From the NCBI GenBank assembly GCA_016177845.1, contig JACOUO010000011.1, positions 1 to 64,000 on the forward strand: a stretch of DNA of 64,000 bases, given 5' to 3'. Origin of the DNA: Deltaproteobacteria bacterium. Its GTDB lineage: Bacteria > Desulfobacterota > GWC2-55-46. The notes beneath the pieces are model-generated. The model was not told the origin of the DNA. It was given only the letters and a program-made list of their open reading frames with translations, and searched no databases. Positions 16,012 to 21,878 of this stretch are shown in pieces. The position numbers and the translations under genes are program-made. The first letter of the stretch is position 1; every line of letters begins with the position of its first letter.

Positions 16012-16965
16012 ATGGCTGACCATTTTATTGAGGATAAAACTACAAAGGTTAATGTAAACCTCGAAGGAAAAGAGCAGAAGATAGATTTCAATGACCTTAA
16101 GTCAGGCGGTTTTATAAAGCAGAGGCAAAAAGACCTTTTTACCGTAAGGCTCAGATGCCCGGGTGGAAGGCTTTCAACCGAAAAGCTTGTTGAAATTGCC
16201 CAGATAGCCAATAAATACAGCAAAAAAGGCGTAGTGCATTTCAGCTTCAGGCAGTCCCTTGAGATACTTTATGTGGATTACAAGGAATTCAACAATATAG
16301 TAGCCGAGCTTGAAAAGATAGGCCAGAAGGTCGCCTCATGCGGCCCAAGGGTAAGGGTCCCGACCGCCTGCGGCGGCTGTGAGTACAACCCCAACGGCCT
16401 CACCGATACTCAGGGCATGGCAAAGATGGTCGATGAGAAATTCTTCGGCACTCCTACCCCGCATAAGTTCAAGACATCATTCTCAGGCTGTCCGATAGAC
16501 TGCGCCAGGACAAAGGAGATGGACTTCGGTTTCCAGGGCGTAGTTGAGCCGGTATGGGAAGAACCTGATTGCACAGGATGCACTATCTGTTCAGAGGCCT
16601 GCAAAGAGGACGCTATCGTATCAGACCCTGATACCGGAAAGCCCATTTTCGACCCGATGAAGTGCATTTTCTGCGGCGATTGCATCAGGGCATGCCCGAC
16701 AGAGGCATGGAAGCCCAAACGCTACGGCCATATCGTAAGGATAGGCGGCAAGCACGGAAGGCATCCGATGGAAGCCCTTGAGGTATGCAGGTTCCTCCCG
16801 GATGAGAAGGTGCCCGAGGCCATACAGAAGACAATCGAATGGTATAATGCCAATGGCAAAAGAGGCGAGAGGATAGGCAACGCCATTAAGAGGGTCGGCG
16901 TGCAGAACTATCTTGATTTCATGGCCCCTGTCTTTAAGGCAATACCGGCCCCGTTCGGCAAATAA
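16012..16965 (+). CDS. Small siroheme/[4Fe-4S] sulfite reductase with inserted ferredoxin domain
   Basis: 317 residues. The N-terminal half is a ferredoxin-like sulfite/nitrite reductase repeat (VRLRCPGGRLSTEKL; FSFRQSLEI). The siroheme-cluster cysteines appear as Cys120-x2-Cys123 and Cys160-x3-Cys164 (GCPIDC). The first spacing is shorter than the usual Cx5C. A two-cluster ferredoxin is inserted at about 187-228 with complete motifs CTGCTICSEAC and CIFCGDCIRACP. Size and layout fit the single-subunit Dsr-like or AsrC-like reductases, not DsrAB. With sat and cysH in the same region, the likely role is six-electron reduction of sulfite to sulfide for assimilation. The electron donor is not encoded nearby. 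Possible nitrite activity cannot be excluded. Confidence 0.87.
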   Translation: MADHFIEDKTTKVNVNLEGKEQKIDFNDLKSGGFIKQRQKDLFTVRLRCPGGRLSTEKLVEIAQIANKYSKKGVVHFSFRQSLEILYVDYKEFNNIVAELEKIGQKVASCGPRVRVPTACGGCEYNPNGLTDTQGMAKMVDEKFFGTPTPHKFKTSFSGCPIDCARTKEMDFGFQGVVEPVWEEPDCTGCTICSEACKEDAIVSDPDTGKPIFDPMKCIFCGDCIRACPTEAWKPKRYGHIVRIGGKHGRHPMEALEVCRFLPDEKVPEAIQKTIEWYNANGKRGERIGNAIKRVGVQNYLDFMAPVFKAIPAPFGK

Positions 16966-17005
16966 GGGTTTTTCAGGGGCCATATAAAAATTAAAAGAGG
17001 GGATT

Positions 17006-17242
17006 ATGACTGAGATAAAGGCAAATGCCTCCCTGGACCTTCGCGGCATCATGTGTCCGATAAATTTTGTTAAGACAAAGCTTAAGCTTGAGACCCTTGA
17101 GGCGGGAGAGGTCCTTGAAGTCATATTGGACAGCGGAGATCCTATCCAGAATGTCCCCAAGAGCATCAAGGAAGAGGGCCACAGGATAGTAGAGGTAAAG
17201 AAGGAAGGCGAGCATTTCAGGCTCAAGGTACAGAAGGGCTGA
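17006..17242 (+). CDS. TusA-family sulfur-transfer protein
   Basis: 78 residues, the usual TusA length. The active site is DLRGIMCPINFVKTK, with Cys17 as the persulfide-carrying residue and the CPxP-type helix start (here CPIN). GAGGGG precedes the ATG. TusA-like proteins pass sulfane sulfur between enzymes. It lies between sulfite reductase and the sulfur carrier, so it may hand sulfur to or from the carrier pathway; this is inference. Confidence 0.93.
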   Translation: MTEIKANASLDLRGIMCPINFVKTKLKLETLEAGEVLEVILDSGDPIQNVPKSIKEEGHRIVEVKKEGEHFRLKVQKG

Positions 17243-17251
17243 TACGGAACT

Positions 17252-17274
17252 AATAAACCCCATAAGGGTTTATT
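17252..17274 (+). other. Intercistronic hairpin between tusA-like and sulfur-carrier genes
   Basis: AATAAACCC pairs exactly with GGGTTTATT around CATAA. No U run follows, so it is probably an mRNA processing or stability element and not a terminator. Confidence 0.6.
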
Positions 17275-17317
17275 AAATTAATATGATTAAATACCGATAT
17301 GATTGAGGAGGCTTGAA

Positions 17318-17599
17318 ATGGCAATAAAGGTTAGGATACCGACCCCGTTAAGGAAGATAACAAACGGTTCAGATGAAGTAGCTGCCGAGGGCTGTAATAT
17401 TTCTGAAGTAATCGAGAACCTTGAAACCAACTATCCCGGGCTTAAGGAGCGCATATGCGAAGCCGACGGAAAGTTAAGGCGTTTCGTAAATATATACCTC
17501 AATGACGAGGATATCAGGTTCAAGAAGAACCTTGAGACGGAATTGAAGGAAAACGATGAGATTTCCATCATTCCAGCGATTGCCGGAGGAAAATTTTGA
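17318..17599 (+). CDS. ThiS/MoaD-type sulfur carrier protein with C-terminal GG-KF
   Basis: 93 residues from ATG 17318; GAGGAGG lies 6 bases upstream, and the ORF-track TTG is inside that site. The beta-grasp fold is recognisable (AIKVRIPTPLRK; FVNIYLNDEDIRF; LKENDEISIIPAIAGG). Carriers of this group end in Gly-Gly, which is adenylated and turned into a thiocarboxylate. Here Lys-Phe follows the Gly-Gly, so the tail must be removed first. That is known for QbsE of the thioquinolobactin pathway, which is clipped by a JAMM protease. A JAMM protease and a MoeB-like enzyme are encoded 1.5-3 kb downstream. A CysO-like or HcyS-like role is most likely. Confidence 0.9.
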   Translation: MAIKVRIPTPLRKITNGSDEVAAEGCNISEVIENLETNYPGLKERICEADGKLRRFVNIYLNDEDIRFKKNLETELKENDEISIIPAIAGGKF

Positions 17600-17832
17600 A
17601 GAAAAGGGTTTATCTCACTTATCCGAAAGAGCAGGTTAAAGAACCTCTTCTGTACCATGTGGCACAGCTTTTTAAAGTTGTGACCAACATCAGGCAGGCG
17701 AGCGTTTCCGACAAGATAGGGCTTGTGGCCCTTGAGCTTGAAGGTGAACCTGAAGCTATCGAGAATGCGATTAAATACTTTATTGAAAAAGGCGTCAAGG
17801 TCGAGCCCATCGAACTTGATATAATCGAATAA
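17596..17832 (+). CDS. NIL-domain protein
   Basis: 78 residues, a single ferredoxin-like NIL domain (LTYPKEQVKEPLLYHVAQLFKVVTNIRQASVSDKIGLVALELEGEPEAI). It starts at TTG 17596, overlapping the carrier stop by four bases (TTGA), with GGAGGA upstream, so translation is coupled. NIL domains occur at the C-terminus of the methionine importer ATPase MetN, where they sense methionine, and in proteins linked to homocysteine synthesis in methanogens. A stand-alone copy tied to a sulfur carrier suggests a methionine or homocysteine function; the ligand is not known. Confidence 0.87.
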   Translation: MKKRVYLTYPKEQVKEPLLYHVAQLFKVVTNIRQASVSDKIGLVALELEGEPEAIENAIKYFIEKGVKVEPIELDIIE

Positions 17833-17853
17833 TTCGCGTTTTTTCGGAATGTG

Positions 17854-17887
17854 AAAACCCCGCCGATTATGACGGGGTTTTTTTTTA
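17854..17887 (+). terminator. Intrinsic terminator of the SAM-controlled operon
   Basis: AAAACCCCG pairs with CGGGGTTTT, followed by a long T run. It separates the riboswitch operon from the cysteine synthase unit. The rest of 17888-18121 carries the next promoter and operator. Confidence 0.92.
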
Positions 17888-17998
17888 AATTCGGCACTTG
17901 TTTAAGTTGTTTTTATATTTCAATTATTTGCCCGATTTTCAGGCAGAAATAAGGTAAATAGGTGAAATTTTTAAAAGGGAAACTCACTTCAAAATATC

Positions 17999-18048
17999 TT
18001 GACAAGCCTACTAAGGTATTATAAACTTGAGAAGCTTACTAAGGTATT
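17999..18048 (+). promoter_or_regulatory. Promoter region with a 17-bp direct repeat, likely operator
   Basis: A TTGACA at 17999-18004 is followed by TAAACT at 18022 (17-base spacer) or TATAAA at 18020. The sequence AAGCCTACTAAGGTATT (18004-18020) recurs as AAGCTTACTAAGGTATT at 18032-18048 with one mismatch, 28 bases apart. The first copy fills the promoter spacer, as expected for a repressor site. Confidence 0.6.
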
Positions 18049-18093
18049 TTTTTGCTTTTTGCCGGCACCAAATTACAGCTGTTGCGGGTACTA

Positions 18094-18116
18094 TTTACCC
18101 CGTAGGGGGAGGTAAA
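18094..18116 (+). promoter_or_regulatory. Hairpin that can mask the cysteine synthase ribosome site
   Basis: TTTACC pairs with GGTAAA, extended by CC with GG. The enclosed and paired segment GGGGGAGG is the ribosome site of ATG 18122. It could regulate translation; no known riboswitch is recognised. Confidence 0.45.
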
Positions 18117-18121
18117 CATAT

Positions 18122-19078
18122 ATGAGTGGACACAAATTACTTGTAGCGGAACCTTCTAAATCAATAAGCACCGGAATAAAAGGCTCTGCTCTTGACCTGG
18201 TAGGCAATACTCCGCTTATTAAGATAAATAAGATCACCGAAGAGCTGCCAAAGGAAGTAGAGGTTTACGCCAAGCTTGAAGGGTATAACCCGGGCGGCTC
18301 GGTAAAGGACCGTGCGGCCTTAAGCATGATACTTGATGCTGAAAGAAGCGGAAGGCTCACAAAGGAGAAGGTGATACTTGATTCGACCTCCGGCAATACC
18401 GGCATAGCCTATGCCTGGATAGGCGCTGTAAAAGGCTACAGGGTAGAGCTTGTCGTTCCCGCCAATGTGAGCGAAGAACGCAAAAAAATACTCCATGCCT
18501 TTGGCGCGCATGTCATTTTTTCAAACCCTCTTGAGGGCTCTGACGGAGCCATCAGGCTTGCCTGGAAGCTCTATGTGGATAACCCGGATAAATACTGCAA
18601 GCTTGACCAGTACAACAACCCTTCAAACCCGCAGGCCCACTATGATACAACGGGCCCTGAGATAATAGAGCAGACAGAGGGAAGAATAACCCATTTCGTT
18701 GCCAGCATCGGAACAGGCGGCACAATAATGGGAACGGGAAGAAGGCTTAAGGACTTCAGGAAGGATATCCGTGTAATAGCCGTAGAGCCTGAGACAGCCT
18801 TCCACGGGCTTGAAGGGCTAAAGCACATGGCATCATCCATTGTGCCGGGCATCTACCATGAGGAAGAACTCGATGAGAAAGTGCCTGCCCCGACTGAAGA
18901 TTCGTATAACATGGCAAAAAGGCTCGCGAGGGAAGAGGGGCTTCTTGTGGGTCAATCAGCAGGCGCGGCCATGTGGGGCGCGCTGGAAGTAGCAAAAAAG
19001 CTTAAAAAAGGCGTTGTAGTAGCCATATTCCCTGACGGAGGGGATAAGTACCTCTCTACCCGTTTGTGGGAAATTTAA
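18122..19078 (+). CDS. cysM: Cysteine synthase (CysM/CysK family, probably sulfur-carrier dependent)
   Basis: 318 residues, fold-type II PLP enzyme. Lys62 in NPGGSVKDR is the Schiff-base lysine, STSGNTGIA (88-96) binds the substrate carboxylate, and GTGGTIMGTGRRL binds the PLP phosphate. It makes cysteine from O-acetylserine or O-phosphoserine. Two neighbouring genes (JAMM peptidase, MoeB-like) together with the carrier match the mycobacterial CysM-CysO-Mec arrangement. There the sulfur donor is a protein thiocarboxylate and the acceptor is O-phosphoserine, so the same is inferred here. Free sulfide use cannot be excluded. Confidence 0.92.
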   Translation: MSGHKLLVAEPSKSISTGIKGSALDLVGNTPLIKINKITEELPKEVEVYAKLEGYNPGGSVKDRAALSMILDAERSGRLTKEKVILDSTSGNTGIAYAWIGAVKGYRVELVVPANVSEERKKILHAFGAHVIFSNPLEGSDGAIRLAWKLYVDNPDKYCKLDQYNNPSNPQAHYDTTGPEIIEQTEGRITHFVASIGTGGTIMGTGRRLKDFRKDIRVIAVEPETAFHGLEGLKHMASSIVPGIYHEEELDEKVPAPTEDSYNMAKRLAREEGLLVGQSAGAAMWGALEVAKKLKKGVVVAIFPDGGDKYLSTRLWEI

Positions 19079-19113
19079 TATATACTTTTTAATAAGAACG
19101 GAGAAGCAGTTAG

Positions 19114-19566
19114 ATGTTTTTCGGATTCGGCAGTAAATCGACAATAACCATACCCAGAGGCGTGTACGAAGAGATAATAAATCACGCCAGGGAATCTTAT
19201 CCCAATGAGTGCTGCGGAGTAATTGTAGGCGGCTCGATCAAGGGAAGGAAGATATTTGATTCCCAAAGGGCCACGAACACAAATACCGAGAGGGCAAACG
19301 ACAGATACATTATCGACCCGAAGGAACTCAACCTTATAGATAAGATAGCAAGGACGCAGGGGATGGACATAATGGGCTTTTACCATTCCCACCCCGACCA
19401 TCCTGACAAACCCTCGGCAACAGACAGGGAATGGGGGCAGCCGGGCTACTCTTATATCATCATATCCGTCAAGGGAGGGACTGAAGTCTCTGTCAGGAGC
19501 TGGATATTCAATGATGACAATGAGGAATTCAAGGAAGAGAAGCTTGAGATAGTCGAGCCTAAGTAA
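19114..19566 (+). CDS. JAMM/Mov34 zinc peptidase (Mec/QbsD-like)
   Basis: 150 residues with a complete JAMM metal site: Glu32 (PNECCG), His91-x-His93 (HSHPDHP), Ser101 and Asp104 (KPSATD). Bacterial stand-alone JAMM proteases next to ThiS-like carriers do one of two jobs. They cleave the amino acid adduct from the carrier C-terminus (Mec in the CysO pathway), or they trim extra residues after Gly-Gly (QbsD). Since the carrier here ends in GG-KF, this enzyme may do both. CGGAGAAG precedes the ATG. It lies 35 bases after cysM in the same direction. Confidence 0.92.
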   Translation: MFFGFGSKSTITIPRGVYEEIINHARESYPNECCGVIVGGSIKGRKIFDSQRATNTNTERANDRYIIDPKELNLIDKIARTQGMDIMGFYHSHPDHPDKPSATDREWGQPGYSYIIISVKGGTEVSVRSWIFNDDNEEFKEEKLEIVEPK

Positions 19567-19610
19567 GCTTTTCTCAGGGCTTTAAAAACTGCGTCTCCCG
19601 TAGTCTTTTT

Positions 19611-19633
19611 GCCCCTTTTAAGGGGCTATTTTT
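19611..19633 (+). terminator. Weak intrinsic terminator between JAMM and MoeB-like genes
   Basis: GCCCCTT pairs with AAGGGGC around a TT loop, followed by TATTTTTAT. It may only partly end transcription, since the next gene belongs to the same pathway. Confidence 0.7.
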
Positions 19634-19694
19634 ATAAAGGCAAGAAGTTGCAATAAGTTGAATTTATCAAGTAGCACGGAGGAACGGCAAGGCC

Positions 19695-20519
19695 ATGGAT
19701 TTTACAGAAGAGCAAATAGAACGGTATTCAAGGCATATCATATTGCCCGAGGTCGGCGGCAGAGGACAGGCAAAGCTTCTAAAGAGCAAGGTGTTCGTGC
19801 TTGGCGCGGGCGGACTGGGCTCGCCATCCCTGCTTTATCTTGCGGCAGCAGGTGTCGGCACAATAGGCATTGCTGACGGGGATTGCGTAGATATGAGCAA
19901 CCTTCAGAGGCAGGTAATACATAATACCGATACGGTAGGCAAGCCCAAGGTACATTCAGCGGCTGCCACCATCAATAAATTGAACCCTGATGTTAATGTG
20001 GTTCCTTTCCACGGACGCCTTACGGTAGATAACATAAGGGAGATAATCAGGGACTATGATGTAGTACTTGACGGAAGCGACAACTTTCCGACAAGATTTC
20101 TGATGAATGACGCGGCGTTTTTTGAGAACAAGCCGCTTGTCTCAGGCTCCATGTTCAGGTTTGACGGGCAGGTGTCGATATTCCACCCTGCAAAAGGCTA
20201 CCCGTGTTACAGGTGCCTTTATCCTGAACCGCCTCCGAAGGGACTTGTGCCGAGCTGTCAGGAAGCTGGTGTGCTTGGCGCTCTTGCGGGCGTCATAGGC
20301 GTATTGCAGGCAGTAGAGACGGTAAAGCAGGTGCTTGGGATAGGCGAGAGCCTTGCGGGCCACCTGATGATATTCGATGCCCTTAAGATGACATTCAGGA
20401 AGGTCAAGGTCAGGAAAGACCCTGAGTGCGCCCTTTGCGGAGAGAACCCGACCATCACCGAGCTTAAGCAGTATGAGGAACAGGCCTGCGAATTCAAGGC
20501 CGCAACCTGCGAGAGCTGA
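19695..20519 (+). CDS. MoeB/ThiF-type sulfur-carrier adenylyltransferase
   Basis: 274 residues. It starts RYSRHIILPEVGGRGQ, the usual family opening, followed by the ATP-binding GAGGLGSP (37-44), DxVDMSNLQRQV and DGSDNFPTRF. Two Cys pairs, CYRC and CALC, bind structural zinc. There is no C-terminal rhodanese domain, so sulfur must come from a separate donor. It adenylates the Gly-Gly end of a ThiS/MoaD-like carrier. With the carrier at 17318 and the JAMM protease it completes a CysO-type route; supply of molybdopterin or thiamine sulfur is an alternative or additional role. GGAGG precedes ATG 19695. Confidence 0.92.
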   Translation: MDFTEEQIERYSRHIILPEVGGRGQAKLLKSKVFVLGAGGLGSPSLLYLAAAGVGTIGIADGDCVDMSNLQRQVIHNTDTVGKPKVHSAAATINKLNPDVNVVPFHGRLTVDNIREIIRDYDVVLDGSDNFPTRFLMNDAAFFENKPLVSGSMFRFDGQVSIFHPAKGYPCYRCLYPEPPPKGLVPSCQEAGVLGALAGVIGVLQAVETVKQVLGIGESLAGHLMIFDALKMTFRKVKVRKDPECALCGENPTITELKQYEEQACEFKAATCES

Positions 20520-20535
20520 TTTTGATTTGTCCTGT

Positions 20536-20557
20536 GCCCGCGGCGTATGCCGCGGGC
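20536..20557 (+). other. Strong hairpin after the MoeB-like gene
   Basis: GCCCGCGGC pairs with GCCGCGGGC around GTAT. No U run follows, so it is not a standard terminator. It may be a stability or Rho-related element between two transcription units. Confidence 0.55.
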
Positions 20558-20615
20558 CCTTTGAAAGTTCTGGCCTTAAAAACCCTTGGCTAAAGCCTTG
20601 GGAGGATTCATTGAT

Positions 20616-20651
20616 TTGATTTATTCACCTGCCTTCAAAAATTGCCTGTAA
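20616..20651 (+). other. Possible 11-codon leader ORF
   Basis: The only good ribosome site before the radical SAM gene is GGGAGGA at 20600-20606. It is spaced for TTG 20616, which opens an 11-codon frame with a late Cys codon and a stop 5 bases before ATG 20657. The main ATG has no ribosome site of its own, so coupled re-initiation is possible. Confidence 0.3.
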
Positions 20652-20656
20652 ATTGA

Positions 20657-21862
20657 ATGAAAAAAAATTACCTGAATAATCCGGGCTCGCTTAAGATTGA
20701 CCTGATGCTCCGGGGCATAAGGATTGATGACCCTCTTGTCAAGGCTTGGGCGTGCGGGACTTCAGGCGTGGATATACTATTGCCTCAGAATACCCTTGTG
20801 AACATCCCTTGCAGGGAAGAGTTCACCAAGGGCTCTCCTTATACCATTAAAAAAAGGGACGGCAATTATCTTATTACAGACGGGGCAGAGGAAGTGCCCG
20901 TAAGCCTGGTGCCGAGGCCTGAGTTCTATAACAGGAAGACCACTACAGGCGTGCCGTTTACCAGTATAGCGGTAGTTCATGGCAGCTATACCGTAATCAC
21001 TCCTTCTCCGAGGTGCGATTTTTTTAACAGGAGCATTGAGTGCAAGTACTGCGCAGGCAACTTTGATGTCAAGGGCAGCAGCAATGTCACTTATACCGTA
21101 GAGGAAGTGATTGAGACCGTGGAAGCGGTGCTTAAGGAGAAGGCCTCTGAGATAATATACCTTTCGATAGGATTCAGCGAGAGCGATGACGGGGGAATAT
21201 CATTTTTAAAGCCTTATCTGACAGCCATCAAGAAGCACTTTAATTGCCTTGTGGCTGTTGAGGCGCTTCCGCCAAAGCAGAACCACTGGATTGATGAGAC
21301 CTACGCCATAGGCGCTGATTCAGTCCTTTATAACCTTGAGATATTCGACCCTGAGCTTTTTGAGATAATATGCCCGGGAAGGGCAAGCCTCATCGGAAGA
21401 AAAAGGTACATGGAGTCCCTGGAGTATGCGGCAAAGATATTCCCGAACGGCACTGTTGCCTCACACCTGATTGTCGGGCTTGAGCCGCCGGGGTCAACCT
21501 GCATGGGAATAGATTACCTTACCGGTATCGGAGTTGTCCCGATACTCCCGATATACAGGCCCACTTCAAGCAGGGCTTTAAGGATAGAGCCTTTGAACGC
21601 GGAGATAATCCTGCCTGTTTACAAGCACCTTTACCACGCTGTTAAAAAAAGCGGCGTGAACATGAACTGGGTCAGGGACATAAGCATGGTTACTACTCCC
21701 ATAGAGGTCAAGACCCTTGCGGGAGACGGGGCCAGCAAGACTACATTAGTAGAAAATTTCTATAAAACCAAAATAGGTATCAAGGCGGCATGGGGTTTGT
21801 CCACTCTAAGGAGAAAACTCAGAGTTAAAGGTTCCAAGGACCCGTCTGATTCAAAGCATTGA
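20657..21862 (+). CDS. Radical SAM-like protein with CX8CX2C cluster motif
   Basis: 401 residues; an in-frame stop directly before the ATG fixes the start. The cluster motif is Cys120-x8-Cys129-x2-Cys132 (RCDFFNRSIECKYCAG), not the standard CX3CX2C. A TIM-barrel pattern follows: IIYLSIGFSESDDGG resembles the glycine-rich SAM contact, then VAVEALPP and IVGLEPPGST. The N-terminal 100 residues form a separate domain of unknown type. Substrate and product are unknown. It leads a run of same-strand genes for sulfate uptake and activation (SLC13, Usp, cysH, sat), so a role in sulfur metabolism is inferred from context only. Confidence 0.72.
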   Translation: MKKNYLNNPGSLKIDLMLRGIRIDDPLVKAWACGTSGVDILLPQNTLVNIPCREEFTKGSPYTIKKRDGNYLITDGAEEVPVSLVPRPEFYNRKTTTGVPFTSIAVVHGSYTVITPSPRCDFFNRSIECKYCAGNFDVKGSSNVTYTVEEVIETVEAVLKEKASEIIYLSIGFSESDDGGISFLKPYLTAIKKHFNCLVAVEALPPKQNHWIDETYAIGADSVLYNLEIFDPELFEIICPGRASLIGRKRYMESLEYAAKIFPNGTVASHLIVGLEPPGSTCMGIDYLTGIGVVPILPIYRPTSSRALRIEPLNAEIILPVYKHLYHAVKKSGVNMNWVRDISMVTTPIEVKTLAGDGASKTTLVENFYKTKIGIKAAWGLSTLRRKLRVKGSKDPSDSKH

Positions 21863-21878
21863 TTTTACGGAGTAGTTG

